DNA of 64,000 nucleotides, taken from positions 1,488,001 to 1,552,000 of the forward strand of contig JAQPZY010001448.1 in assembly GCA_029931535.1 (NCBI GenBank), in the 5' to 3' direction. Source of the DNA: Margaritifera margaritifera (Eukaryota > Mollusca > Bivalvia > Unionida > Margaritiferidae). Made by a program: the position numbers and the translations under genes. The notes beneath the pieces were generated by a model. The model was not told the origin of the DNA and ran no database searches. It was given only the letters and a program-made list of their open reading frames with translations. Shown one piece after another: positions 23,815-36,789 of this stretch (position 1 is its first letter; each line of letters opens with the position of its first letter).

Positions 23815-24185
23815 CGTAATTGTGGATCTTTGCCTTATTTAAAATGGGGAGCAATACGAATGTGGATCTGTGTCTAATTTTAAATGGGAAGCAATACGAG
23901 TGTGGATCTTTCTCTAATTTTAAATGGGAAGCAATACGAATGTGGATCTTTGTCTAATTTAAAATAAGGAACAATGCAAATGTGGATCTTTTGTCTTATT
24001 AAAAATGGGAAGCAATACGAATGTGGATCTTTGTCTTATTAAAAATTGGGACCAATACAAATGTGAATCTTTGTATAATTAAAATGGGAAGCAATATGAA
24101 TGTGGATCTTTTTGTCTTATTTAAAATAAGGAGTAATGCAAATGCGGATCTTTGTCTTATTAAAAAAGGGGAGCAATACGAAGAA
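23815..24185. repeat. ~41-bp minisatellite
   Basis: About nine units around gggaagcaatacgaatgtgg and atctttgtctaattttaa. Lengths vary from 39 to 43 bp through indels in the A/T runs. Confidence 0.9.
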
Positions 24186-25002
24186 ATAATAAGCACTAGT
24201 CACAGGAAAGCTCATAACAGCTATAGGGATTTAAATGCATCATGCTTGCTGGAAAAAATACAGCTTTATTATCATAGTAATCTATGTTTTTCAGTTTGGG
24301 GAACTGTTGATGACCTTAACCGTAACATACGGGTTCCAATAGGTGAGTAGATTCGGTTAACTCTGAAATTATCCCATTCCTGTGTAAAATTCTCCATATG
24401 AGTACTTTACCAATCATTTAAAATCAAGCTCAGAAAATTTTGAAATAAATGTTATCATGCATTTATGGCACATGTTTTTCGAAAAACAACAAGTAACGTT
24501 TTTGACCGACTGAATTTATCAATTATGCTGAAAGAGCTATAAGGACAAGTACTAAGTAAATAAATTCTTCAAATGAACAAATCCCAATATCTACCGGTAA
24601 TCGGTCAATGATTTGTATGACATCGATCATACAGATATGATAAATCAAAACTTTGCGAAAATGCAAATGTAAGTTGAATTAATATTTTGTAATTAATAGT
24701 TGATTTTTCAAAGTTTTATATCAATAGAGTCCTATGGTTCTTGTCATTCAACTAAAGATGTGAATGGAATATTTTCGTAAACGTCTAAATTGTTCGTGAT
24801 TAAATTGCATTTGTATGCCTTATTTATAAATTACCCGAATGACTAATACACTAATTAGATGGGATAGGTGCATTTATGCGGCACCTCAAAGTCTACAGAC
24901 CAGACAATTTTGTAATCGTAGTTATTATTTTGCGAGGCAAAATATCGGTCAACATTCAGAATGGAGCAATAAGTAGTTCAAGGTAATTGGTATATTTAGC
25001 TT
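24186..25002. other. No gene seen
   Basis: AT-rich, no tandem structure, no supported frame. Confidence 0.5.
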
Positions 25003-25335
25003 ATTATAAACATCATTTAGAGCTGCTCAGTAAAACATCATTTAGAGTTCCTCAGTAAAACATCATTTAGAGTTCCTCAGTAAAACATCATTTAGAGTTC
25101 CTCAGTAAAACATCATTTAGAGTTATTCAGTAAAACATCATTTAGAGCTCCTCAGTAAAACATCATTTAGAGTTCCTCAGTAAAACATCATTTGGAGTTA
25201 TTCAGTAAAACATCATTTTGAGTTCCTCAGTAAAAAATCATTTAGAGTTATTAAGTAAAACATCATTTTGAGTTCCTCGGTAAAACATCATTTAGAGTTC
25301 CTCAGTAAAACATCATTTAGAGTTCATCAGTAATC
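25003..25335. repeat. 25-bp minisatellite
   Basis: About thirteen units of aaaacatcatttagagttcc followed by tcagt. Variants swap ttcc for ttat, and alternate partly regularly in the second half. Confidence 0.93.
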
Positions 25336-25974
25336 TCAGTATTTGTAAACTGTTGACAGGATATATAAAGGATATGCTGTTGAACCCAACAAAATTAATA
25401 GAATTCTTCGGATTGTTTTCTAACTTTTTTTTTTTTAACAGCATTATGCAAGGAAAAGGAAAAAGATGCGGAAGAAGTTTGCTTTCTTATAAAAGGAATG
25501 AAGTCTTGGTAACTTAGACCATGCAATATTTTTACCCTGATGAAAGTTGCCATTACATTCTCTGTAATGAAAAAGCAGTATGAAAATGATATATTTCTCT
25601 TTTTATCACCTGACACCATAACGATTCAGACAGGTGCTTGTTAATGAGATATCTTAACAAGGAGATCAATATTTAATAGACGTTTAACTGATTTTACAAG
25701 CAAGGTGCTCATCTTTCTTGAGGCTTTCATTCATCTATGAAAATATATTTATATTAGTTGATAAATAAACGTAGTTAACCTATGACGTAAAGGTATCCTA
25801 CCGACCCATATCATACATCAGCAATTTCGGTAAGGTGTTCAAAAGAATAGTCTTCAAACACGTTTATAATTATTTCCATCAAAATAACTTCCTGTAAAAA
25901 CATCAATCGCGTTTTTTTCCTAGGTCACTATACTTCTTTTTAACTCGTAGATATTTACCGTTCAGTATGTAATG
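25336..25974. other. No gene seen
   Basis: AT-rich. Small ORFs at 25395-25619 are unsupported. Confidence 0.5.
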
Positions 25975-26470
25975 CAATTGATGTTCATAAACTTTGATGT
26001 GTTATATTCTGTGATATATCAAAAGCTTTTGATAGATTTTGACATAAGGGCTTATTACTAACATTAAAAGTTATAGAATAGAGGGAAATCTATTTGATGA
26101 CTAGAAAATTGTATTACTCAGATATTTATCGTTGGCAATTAATCTTCAATTGTTGTTCAAAAGAATGTAGGTAACCTCCAGGGGTCAGTTCTTGGCCCCT
26201 TTCTAATTCTTGTCTACGTTAACGCTAGCGCGACATATTTTAAAAAAAGACTCGTCACTGCAAACTAGTTCCACCGAAGTATTCTTCATTGCAAGCATCT
26301 TAACTGATACTCCTAAAAAACTTTCAGACTTGGATAATCTATAGCTGATCCATTTTATTCCATATAAAACATAATTTGTCTTGTTTACCAACCGTAAACT
26401 GAACTATTTACCTGATCATCAATTCTTTGTACAGAATATGTATTTTGTTACATATTATCGATTATAAAAG
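25975..26470 (+). pseudogene. Dead non-LTR retrotransposon: reverse transcriptase fragment
   Basis: Plus-strand reading with several frameshifts recovers the order of reverse transcriptase motifs. FCDISKAFDRF (the catalytic Asp-containing block) comes near 26005, then LQGSVLGPFLILVYVN near 26175 (the usual QGSVLGPLLF block), then SLQTSSTEV near 26265 and HFIPYKT-FVLFTNR near 26350. The sequence between the second and third blocks that should hold YxDD is shortened. Stops and frameshifts make it nonfunctional. The motif style suits the Jockey/CR1-like group; the exact clade is not determined. No 3' tail or target duplication was found. Confidence 0.8.
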
Positions 26471-26540
26471 TACAAGTATGTTGGTAAGACGCATATACAA
26501 TCCAGTTATCTGCTTAACTACAGCATCTATATAACATGAA

Positions 26541-26583
<43 letters not shown>

Positions 26584-26590
26584 GAGAGAA
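26541..26590. repeat. (GA)n microsatellite
   Basis: Nearly pure GA run with one gatag interruption. Confidence 0.95.
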
Positions 26591-27320
26591 TGACAATTGG
26601 TATGGTGCAGTATTTCTAGTTTACTGATTATGTGTGCATGAAGTGACCATAGAATAGGAATACCAACAAAAGTAGGCAGGAGTACTAATATTACTATTAC
26701 TCTTCTCTCCAGACAGCGTTCTTGGAAGATTTAATACATTTTTGTTTGTTTAGCGTCCCATTATTGAATAGACAATGTCAAAATGCTCATCTGAGGATCG
26801 CATCCCTCAGTCCTCAGCTCCATTGGTAAAATTTTTGTTTGTTATCCAATATTGAGCATTCAAGTCACCATGCATTATAAATGTAACTTCTCATAGCATA
26901 CTATCGGAAATTTGGCCTTTACCTATCACTTTAGGCCGCTGTCATCTCTCATCTTATCAGAACAACCTGATAGCACTTGCTGACAGAGAGTTCACAGACT
27001 GTCGTTTACCAAACCCTGAGCTTAATTTGACAAAGAACGGAGATAACGACCAATAAGTCTGGTAAAGTTAGTTAGGTTAGTAAATTGAAAATGACAAACA
27101 TACCTTTAGTATGGTAAAATATCCTTGAAGGAATCATCGGCTAGATACGTTCCTAACTGAAAACGCCATATTAGTTGATAAATCCATTAATTCCACACTT
27201 TTAAGGAAACAATTTGATCTTGTACACTCAACACTTATATATAATTCCCTGTTTCCTTTCAGCTCATTTATACGATTATACGATTATAAGATTATCACAC
27301 CTGAATGATGCCTGAATAGG
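26591..27320. other. No gene seen
   Basis: Unique-looking sequence. Just before the next ORF there is a small tandem of tacgattatacgattataag. Confidence 0.45.
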
Positions 27321-27572
27321 ATGTCTAGATCCGAAAATTCCCGAAACTCCACAATCCCTGTTACAAAAGACAAATACTTGGAATTTTTTAATACAGTTGT
27401 GGTCACTAATTTCACTGAAGTCGAGTCAGGGGAATTCAATTTAATGTGCCATATACCGGTTAAGTTTGCCTCTTTATTCCGGGAGTGGTTACCGTGCCTG
27501 CTGTCCGTTGTATGTTCTTCATACCGAAGGCTCGTTGATTCAGGTGTGAAAGTGCGTACGCAACGGGTGTAG
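27321..27572 (+). CDS. Unrecognised 83-codon ORF
   Basis: Begins with a true ATG and uses a wide range of codons, without repeats. The peptide starts MSRSENSRNSTIPVTKDKY and later has a Cys/Leu-rich stretch (REWLPCLLSVVCSSY). No paralog, domain or splice support, so it may be chance. About 230 bp downstream, a minus-strand TTCGTAAGTATC (about 27805) looks like a splice donor after a 15-codon frame starting MSPLCRVYLC, but it is equally unsupported. Confidence 0.2.
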   Translation: MSRSENSRNSTIPVTKDKYLEFFNTVVVTNFTEVESGEFNLMCHIPVKFASLFREWLPCLLSVVCSSYRRLVDSGVKVRTQRV

Positions 27573-28104
27573 AAGTGTCAGACTGTCTCTTCCTTATATC
27601 GGGCTAACACTTGATATTGCGGGTAGACTTGCGCAAACAACGTCTGTATCGCATCAGAATCGCTGATCAATGGAAAGTGTATGCTGATCACGATTCAGTA
27701 TTTATATGGCGTACCGCGTACTTCCGACTTAATGCGATATTTACCCATTACTTTCATGCCATTTGATACCGAAATTAGCAAGGAAGACACAAACTGTGAT
27801 ACTTACGAAACCACTTGACAGAGGTAGACTCGACACAATGGAGACATGAGTTATGAAACATAAACACAAATATTATTACTGACGTTACACCGTTTTTTTT
27901 GTTTTTTTCATTCGTTGTAATTTAATTCTGTGAAATCTAACCTTCCTGGTAGAATGCCAAGTTTCAGAATACAATTTCCTGGTCTCTGTGACAGGTAGAA
28001 AAATGCCAATATGGGACGATGAAATCACCCAAAAATGTTGGTCCAGAGCGTGTAAAAAAAAGTCATTTAATTATGTTGAAAATGGAAGTAATCACGATAT
28101 ATAT
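27573..28104. other. No gene seen
   Basis: Base composition is more balanced than the surroundings up to about 27850. No supported feature besides the donor-like site noted for the preceding ORF. Confidence 0.4.
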
Positions 28105-29000
<896 letters not shown>

Positions 29001-29159
29001 GGCCTGGAGATGACAAGAACTTTTTAGATTGAGTTTGAGCTTGTGATTTTGTGTTGACCAATCAAAGATGAGTTTACATTTGAAAAGCCGCTTGTGATTG
29101 GCTGGGAGCGGAAACTTAATCTCAAAACTTATGCTTAGAGTTTTTTTTATCTCTAGGCC
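29001..29159. mobile_element. Possible 159-bp MITE with ~38-bp inverted ends
   Basis: The left end ggcctggagatgacaagaac and the reverse complement of the right end, ggcctagagataaaaaaaac, continue as similar sequence (...attgagtttgag against ...ataagttttgag). Inside lie ccaatcaaag and gattggctgg. No clear target duplication, so the superfamily is open. Confidence 0.5.
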
Positions 29160-29394
29160 AGGACACAGTTTCACCAACACAAGTCTCATGGTCAAGGATA
29201 GACATAAGACATTCATTATTCAAAAAGCCAGACTTAAATATCGACCAACCAGAGCGCTGGATTATATACATCAATTTAAATGCAGCTTCTCTTTGAATTC
29301 TGTTGGTGAAATTCAGGCCAGGACAGAGTGTGCAATGTAAAGTTTATAGATCGCAAGTCTCTGAATCGACTCGTCAAAAGAAGTTGCAAAAGCT
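29160..29394. other. Inverted repeat tttcaccaaca...tgttggtgaaa
   Basis: tttcaccaaca near 29169 is matched by its exact reverse complement tgttggtgaaa near 29300, about 140 bp apart. aggccaggaca occurs just before the first arm and just after the second, so a second small inserted element is possible. Confidence 0.4.
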
Positions 29395-29513
29395 GGCACA
29401 AGTGACTCAAACGATTGCTTAAAGGAAAATAAACTGCTTGTGACAAAACAGTTTTGTTAAATTTAAACTATGTAGAAATTCGATATTTACCGAAATTTTG
29501 ATTTTTAGCACTC
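29395..29513 (-). other. Right member of duplicated block 3 (downstream part)
   Basis: Matches 4020-4172 (cttaaaggaaaataaactgctt, gatatttacc-aa-ttt and agcactctta). It is out of order relative to the other blocks. Confidence 0.6.
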
Positions 29514-29696
29514 TTATAAAGGATAAATTCTGACTTTCTTTTCCGCAATGAAAGACTTTCCTGATGGATAAAATTTTGCCATATTGGTAACATCTTCACC
29601 TGTGAAAGCAGTATTAGTCCGTGCCCTGACCCAGCTTAGTCCGTTCCGGTAGCCAGTTTGGACATAATTTGGACATAACAGTGATTTTGTTGTCAT
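29514..29696 (-). CDS. Putative exon of the duplicated gene family (YRNGLS block)
   Basis: A 60-codon minus frame containing YRNGLSWVRARTNTAF, then TGEDVTNMAKFYPSGKSF. The segment aligns residue by residue with the tail of the frame at 4173-4300, sharing NGLS, RT-TAFT, FY and KS-IA. This is the longer, intact version, ending in a stop at 29514. Which part is exon is unclear: the first codons may lie outside. I do not recognise the family. The block is displaced from the colinear order of the other pairs, so it may belong to a third gene copy. Confidence 0.35.
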   Translation of the reverse strand: MTTKSLLCPNYVQTGYRNGLSWVRARTNTAFTGEDVTNMAKFYPSGKSFIAEKKVRIYPL

Positions 29697-30835
29697 GTAA
29701 AGCGGTAAATTCGTGGAATATGTTGCACAAATTGTATAGCCTTATAACTGATTCCTCTTGTATTTCAATGACGTCATAACTATATCTATCACATAATATA
29801 ATCATTCAATTTATTATAAACTTAAGAGTCAAATATAGAAAATTATTGGCGAAATAATTTTCATATTAATTATCATTCCTATATTTTCAAATGCAAAAAA
29901 TATATCGTTTTATTTTCACACGTGAAAATACAAGATTTCCCATTATGCCATGCGACGCTTGATTGTGTGTGCCTACAGAAGTTATACCTGCAGCAACTAA
30001 AACGAGCATTTTGTGAGATAGAACAAATAAATAGAAACTGCATTATCTTTCAGACATACAAATTAGTTTCGGCTGAAGAAATCTGACTCGACGCCATGCG
30101 CGTCTCTGATATTATTTTCCCGTCCTGCCTTGACAACAATGATTAACCTTCTGTGATGCATTGCTGAATCGGACTTTGTGGTCCGATGGGGTCAAATAGT
30201 TTCAAAATGTCAAAAATGTAATTTACTACAACATATTAGGTCCTCTCAATCCTAATTTTTTCGCTGAAATTTATATGATCAGCCTATGAATAGGGTTGAA
30301 AATGAGGTGAATTTACGAAAAGTTGGGTGGGGTGGGGTGGGGTGGTTTGCTGAAGAGTGAGTTTTATCTTCTAAGCTGCGATTCAGGAGCAAGTTTGGTA
30401 TATAATAAAAAGACATTTTTCTTTTCCTGCGTAAATACCGGATACAAAAGATATATTTTAACTCTTGGCTTCACCACTCGTTAAAATATCACGTTTTGTT
30501 TTGTAACACACGATGAAATATATCCTGTATTAACGGAGAAAAAGAAAAGATCCTCTATGTATGGCTGACTTGCTTTTGTTGAGTTTTAATTCAGTCAGAA
30601 GCTAGAGCCCTATATTAAAGAATAATTGATTCTTGTAGACTAATATATCCTCCTACAGAGTGTTGGATCTGTATAATAAGACTGCGTATCTAAGGAGATT
30701 GACCTGGGAAGACACTATTCAAATCGATATTTCCATATTTTTGACATATGAAGACGACTCAAGCTGGGGTTACCTCGGCAATGACGAGTATTTATAAGTA
30801 TTTTTTTTTTTACAATGTCACCACTAAATACCTAC
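29697..30835. other. No gene seen; (GGGGT)n at 30324-30347
   Basis: A short GGGGT pentamer run is the only structure I see. Confidence 0.5.
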
Positions 30836-30960
30836 CTTTATGTACACAAGGTCCAACCTTTACATACTCTTTATGTACACAAGGCCGTACCTTTACATAC
30901 TCTTTATGTACACAAGGCCGTACCTTTACATACTCTTTATGTACACAAGGCCGTACCTGT
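30836..30960. repeat. 33-bp tandem repeat, four copies
   Basis: Units of tttatgtacacaaggccgta followed by cctttacatactc, encoding LCTQGRTFTYS in one frame. Confidence 0.92.
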
Positions 30961-31043
30961 GTATAGTGTTTATATTTTCATTGATGTAAATCACCTATTG
31001 GGTATCGTCTAAAATGATCATAGTTAATGAATTAGGAGTATTT

Positions 31044-31178
<135 letters not shown>

Positions 31179-31182
31179 AGGG

Positions 31183-31412
31183 GGGGCGAGTGGTCTAAGG
31201 CGCTCGCCTTTACAGCTCACTGACATCTCACCTCTATCCGTGTGGGTTTGAGTCTCGGCTCAGACAACGTGGGTATGTGAGAAAGCTTGCCAGCGTGGGT
31301 CGGTGGTTCTTCCCAGGGTTTTCCCGGGTTCTTCCTGCACCAAATATACTGGCCGCCATGTATAGCCTATCATGTGCTGTAAAATGGCGTTAAACCCATA
31401 AAACCACTCAAA

Positions 31413-31413
<1 letters not shown>
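31183..31413 (+). mobile_element. tRNA(Ser/Leu)-headed SINE
   Basis: Head gcgagtggtctaaggcgctc (box A of a type II tRNA) and gtgggtttgagtctcgg (box B, one base off), then the family core with tactggccgccatgtatagc and ggcgttaaaccc. Both ends touch TA microsatellites, so no target duplication can be read. Insertion into, or expansion from, a TA tract is likely. Confidence 0.9.

Positions 31414-31504
<91 letters not shown>
31414..31504. repeat. (TA)n microsatellite
   Basis: Pure TA run beginning at the SINE tail. Confidence 0.95.
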
Positions 31505-31507
<3 letters not shown>

Positions 31508-33629
31508 TTCTTTTTGACACATTTTGAAATATGAACCATAGAATCATACAGAGTGTCCTTTTTCAGAGTTGACTCTTTATGAACAGAGACATGGACGAAT
31601 GGATACTGTATTCATTTAGAGCATCATGTAGAAGATATTTGCTTAGAAATGGTGAAACATAAAAAAATGGACACCAGACATACGGTTATGTAGTAAATGG
31701 ATGCAATTAAAATTCCATTTCTAACTTTACTCCGGAGAGGAAAGTTATTCTTGACTTCCTTGTCGAGGTAAATGGGTATTGGTGTTAATATAGGGAATTG
31801 ATAAATAAATGTAAAGATTGCACGAATATTAATAAGTGGTGTCAACACTAACATATAATGTAAAATGTACATAACTTACATCATTTATCAAATATGTTTA
31901 CGTAAACTTTAGTGACGGATTGTATTACATATATATATGTATATAATTTATTGCATTAACAGGTACAGGTATATCGTGTACGAACAATCAGTCAATTATG
32001 AGCCAGTGCGTGCGTCACACAAACATTATATTGTAGAAAATAATGGAAGAATCTTATCGCGTCATGATCTCTGCTTGATGCTCCGATTTCCCAGGGAATC
32101 GAATTGGTTCCTAAAAATTAAATACGATGATACTTCATCATAAACAGCATCATCAGCAGCATTGTCTTCGTATTCATCATCATTAGCATCATCATCTATA
32201 CCATATCGATTTCACGTAGCATCATCATCTATCGATTTCACGTAGCCGGTTTATCCAGAAAAGTGGAAGCAGGTGAAAGGATTAAAAATGATCAAGAGGA
32301 CAGTTGATACACAGTGACGTCACTACACTCAAACACAGACGTCACTACACTCACATACAGACGTCACTACACTCAGATATGTTTCATTGCAGCCTTTTTT
32401 GTGGCAGAAATGAAAATGGAAACATAAGGAATGCAGCGAAAATTAACTGTGCATTGAAAATAACGGTAAAAAAAACCCATGCAGGACACGAAAGACTTTC
32501 CTCCAAGCACATACATTTTAATTTAAACTCGAAGGAAAGAATGATATAATAGAGTGCATAACTGATTCAGACAATTTTATGTGAACACCAGCGCAAATGA
32601 TTGCACAACGACTTCCACAGAAATATAAAAATGTTGCCCATCGCGGAAACTGAAAAGGAGTGACGAGCACAGTTGTTGACATAAATATCGCTGAAGGCAA
32701 TATCTATATATAGCCCACATATCACAGTATCAGTAATCCGATCTATTTGACCCTGACGCTAATTGGAAAACAGAGTTTACTTACTCGTATAATCGATTAT
32801 CTATCTTTAGATTTTATCTCATTTCAGCGCCAAAAATTTGTAGGCCAAGAAAGGAAATCTTGTCCAGGTTTAAAATCGTAATATTTTGTTTGCATAAGGT
32901 CACATATAGGTCAGGTATAGATCAGTCACCTGTTTGTAAAGGTAAATGACAATTTCAGACTGTTCACTTTAGCCACCCTCACGAGACAAAGTATTTCCCC
33001 CTCACTAAAAATAACAGGATTTAAGAAGGACCAAAAAAAAAAAAAAAAGAGAAATTATCATTCCTACCTTTCTAAATCAGATTTGAAAATAAGAAAAAGT
33101 AGGTTGCTGATTCAAACAACTGTGTGGTCACACATTCGGTGGAAAAGGATATATTTTATTTATTTATATTTGTTGTTTTATTGGATTCTGTTTTACGGAT
33201 AAACACCAGGTTTCAAGCAGATCGCGCGTTAATTTTTGGATATTATAAGCATATTACCCTTTTTTCACAGCGAATAATACATAAAAATCTAAAAAGAGGC
33301 AAAATATGCTTTAAAAAAATGGAAAACGTAATAGATGATTACTAGCAATTGCGATTGGTTGCGATAATCCTTCAAATCGTTTCGTAATTTAGCCATATCA
33401 ACGATCTCGTCCAGTGATGAATTTTCACTCCAGGCTTTCCATTTCCAAGCAAATAAAGCTTCTAATATACCATTATTCACAAACCCAATCCGTATTATGG
33501 AATGCTAACGTTTAATCACAATTCATATCGTAAATAAAGAAACCGTTTCCACAAATGAAAGAATTATTATAACTGACATCATTAAGTCCATGGTCTAACT
33601 GATTGTTAGGAATGATCATTCACATTTCT
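31505..33629. other. No gene seen; small repeats around 32140-32370
   Basis: A loose (CATCAT)n stretch with an atcgatttcacgtagc duplication (32205-32245) is followed by three 24-bp units of cagacgtcactacactc (32296-32370), which contain CRE-like TGACGTCA/GACGTCAC cores. A poly-A run lies near 33033. ORFs are short and unsupported. Confidence 0.5.
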
Positions 33630-33970
33630 TTTGTTATTCTTAGAGTTAGAAACTGTTCGTTTGTAAATTCAACCAAGGAGATAATTTGTTCAGAATGGCT
33701 CTATTGTTATCATGCCTAATTTAAGCGTACAAGATGAATGGTGTTCCGCATGATATATTTAATGCTTTCAGATATCCTTGCAAAACCTGGTCAGCGCCCA
33801 AATTTAAGTTTTGGACTCTCCTGGATAATATCCTACTCAAAAGAAATCAAACACTAGCTGAGCAGAAAACAAGATAGAAATTATTATTGCTATCAAAGAC
33901 TGCATCCTCCAGTAATACTTAATGATGACGAGATATTCATACAAAACTTTTGTATTTAAAGAGAAACGGC
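33630..33970 (-). other. Right member of duplicated block 1
   Basis: Counterpart of 1276-1700; see the shared phrases given there. Contains the exon-like frame ending at 33721. Confidence 0.7.
33721..33840 (-). CDS. Putative C-terminal exon of the right paralog
   Basis: Minus frame open for about 38 codons and ending in TAA at 33721-33723. The last residues are QGYLKALNISCGTPFILYA; the left block has QYLLALNVACGTAFILYV followed by TAG at the same place. Shared ALN, CGT and FILY, plus the stop at the same codon, suggest a real protein end with a hydrophobic finish. Possible acceptors are the AG of tttgcaag or others further up. Family not recognised. Confidence 0.35.
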   Translation of the reverse strand: MSRILSRRVQNLNLGADQVLQGYLKALNISCGTPFILYA

Positions 33971-34899
33971 ACAAGCCATCTTTTATGTTGTGACCGATGA
34001 ATATGGCCTTAAGAAATGCTACAAAAAGAAGTTACCGATTAGTTTATAGAGTAAATTGGATAACTGTTTTAGATTACGACAGAAGCGTCAACAGCAGGGA
34101 GACTTGAATTTGTCGAGAAAATTCTGAATGCACAAAAAATAGTTCAGGCCCATTCGTACATGCATGTAAAACTTTTAAATCAAATTGAAGTTACTGTTTA
34201 TGAAGTGGATATTCAATATGTGAGTGTATGTATACTTCTCATATAAAATAAAATTTTTTTATTATGTTTCAAAGATTACGTTTCTGCTCATCATTAATTT
34301 TAGAGAAAGCTAAATTGTCCAAGATTGTCCGCTACCTAGGTCGCCTTTACTATTTAATGAGGAAAGAGGAGGGGTGTGGTGGGGGTGTGGGTGTGGTGGG
34401 GGCATCATATCCTAGAATTCGGATAGGGGTGTGCTGCCCAAGATCCCATAAAGGTACTCAATCGTAAATTCCTATACCTTGTTGATGTACTAGTCATTTA
34501 CGACTTGTTGATGTACTAGTCATTTACGACTTGTAGATAAAAGCACTTGACGAACCTGGCTGACCGTAACGTGTTGAGACTTATGCAAGCAATCCAAGTT
34601 ATAGTGTGCAATTTTTCAAATCCTGCCTTCAGAGTTCAATTACATCAAGAGTTTAGAGGTGGTAAACCCAATATAATTAAGTTTCGACCTATACATATGA
34701 GATAACGAACCAGTCGTGTACTTAAAAGTGAAGAAAATTACACCTATCGATGTACGTCAAGGGTTGAAATATGCGTTCCCGAATACCATCAGTTATCATG
34801 ATTTTTTTTCCTTTATATTTAGATGGCCATATCGTAATTTCCCGAACGTCTTTTATCACTGCTGTCTTTTTGCTCTTCATGATGTTTCAGGCAGACCTT
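33971..34899. other. No gene seen; 26-bp duplication at 34480-34532
   Basis: ttgttgatgtactagtcatt is present twice in tandem. A G/T-rich patch lies at about 34370-34405. A 77-codon ORF ending at 34949 runs into the next array and is unsupported. Confidence 0.5.
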
Positions 34900-35465
34900 G
34901 GATTAATACGTGTACGCCTGACGAGATTTCAATAAATATTATGGATTAATACGTGTACGCCTGACGAGATTTCAATAACATAATATGGATTAATACGTGT
35001 ACGCCTGACGAGATTTCAATAACATAATATGGATTAATACGTGTACGCCTGACGAGATTTCAATAACATAATATGGATTAATACCTGTACACCTGACGAG
35101 ATTTCAATAACATAATATGGATTAATACCTGTACGCCTGACGAGATTTCAATAACATAATATGGATTAATACCTGTACGCCTGACGAGATTTCAATAACA
35201 TAATATGGATTAATACCTGTACACCTGACGAGATTTCAATAACATACTATGGATTAATACGTGTACGCCTGACGAGATTTCAATAACATAATATGGATTA
35301 ATACCTGTAAGCCTGACGAGATTTAAATAAGATAATATGGATTAATACCTGTACACCTGACGAGATTTCAATAACATAATATGGATTAATACCTGTACAC
35401 CTGACGAGATTTCAATAACATAATATGGATTAATACCTGTACGCCTGACGAGAATTCAATAACAG
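34900..35465. repeat. 44-bp minisatellite
   Basis: About thirteen units around tggattaatacgtgtacgcc and tgacgagatttcaataacat. The 5' units have cgtgtacgcc and the 3' units mostly cctgtacacc or cctgtacgcc, a polar variant pattern. Confidence 0.93.
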
Positions 35466-35492
35466 AATCAACAGTAGGGTAAGCAGACAGAC

Positions 35493-35496
<4 letters not shown>

Positions 35497-35562
<66 letters not shown>
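35497..35562. repeat. (TA)n-(CA)n compound microsatellite
   Basis: About 38 bp TA then about 28 bp CA. Confidence 0.95.
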
Positions 35563-35564
<2 letters not shown>

Positions 35565-35814
35565 GCAAGTGAATTCATTTTATTGAAGCAGATGCATCTG
35601 CTTGAAGAAAGCTTCATATGGGACTACAAGCATATATACAAAAACGAATGTAAGAAAGAGTTATATATGAAAACAAAGAAAGAAAGAAATACATATAACT
35701 CGTAATAACGAGGAAGAAAAAAGAATGCAGGCAGCTGTTTATCAATAATCCCAATTTTAGTGACAGTCACAAATGCACAAGTTGATATTACCGAAACATA
35801 ACCTATATTACTAT

Positions 35815-36655
35815 GAACTTACAGTGTACAGAAACTTATAGTGTAGAGAAACTTATAGTGTAGAGAGAAACGTACAGTGTAAAGAAACTTATATTGTAGA
35901 GAAACTTATAGTGTAGAGAGAAACGTACAGTGTAAAGAAACTTATATTGTAGAGAAACTTATTGTTTAGAGAGAAACTTATGGTGTATAGAAACTTAGAG
36001 TGTAGAGAGAAACTTTTAGTGTAGAGAAACTTCGAGTGTAGAGAAAGTTATATTGTAGAGAAACTTCGAGTGTAGAGAGAAACTTTTAGTGTAGAGAAAC
36101 TTATATTGTAGAGAACCTTCGAGTGTAGAGAGAAACTTTTAGTGCAGAGAAACTTTTAGTGTAGAGAAACTTATATTGTAGAGAAACTTCGAGAGTAGAA
36201 AGAAACTTAGAGTGTAGAGAGAAACTTTTAGTGTAGAGAAACTTATAGTGGAGAGAAATTTCGAGAGTAGAAAGAAACTTTTAGTGCAGAGAAACTTATA
36301 TTGTTGAGAAACTTCGAGTGTCGAGAGAAACTTTTAGTGTAGAGAGAAACTTTTAGTGTAGAGAAACTTATAGTGGAGAGAAACTTCGAGAGTAGAAAGA
36401 AACTTAGAGTGTAGAGAGAAACTTTTAGTGTAGACAAACTTATAGTGTAGAGAGAAATTTCGAAAGTAGAAAGAAACTTTTAGTGTAGAGAAACTTATAG
36501 TGTAGAGAAACTTCGAGAGTAGAAAGAAACTTAGACTGTAGAGAGAAACTTATAGTGTAGACAAACTTATAGTGTAGAGAGAAACGTATAGTGTAGACAA
36601 ACTTATAGTGTAGAGAGAAACGTATAGTGTATAGAAACTTGTAGTGTAGAGTGAA
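35815..36655. repeat. Short-unit array (17-20 bp) with higher-order structure
   Basis: About 45 units of agtgtagagaaacttata and the longer agtgtagagagaaactttt. Two- and three-unit combinations (for example cgagagtagaaagaaactta) recur in order at about 36190, 36380 and 36505, indicating amplification of multi-unit blocks. Confidence 0.9.
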
Positions 36656-36789
36656 TCCTATAATGCAGAAAGAGTGGAGAAAAAAAGGATTAGATCAAAA
36701 TATAAATAAAATGATGGCACAAAGCAAATTATGGTAAATGTGTGAGCTAAACAACTCATTGTTTTTATACAAGGGACAGAGATTTAAAA
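36656..36789. other. Spacer between minisatellite and LINE relic
   Basis: AT-rich; nothing recognised. Confidence 0.5.

Noticed and set aside
25003..25335. Regular 25-bp repeats resembling a CRISPR array
   Set aside because: Units are head to tail without unique spacers, and the setting is a eukaryotic genome.
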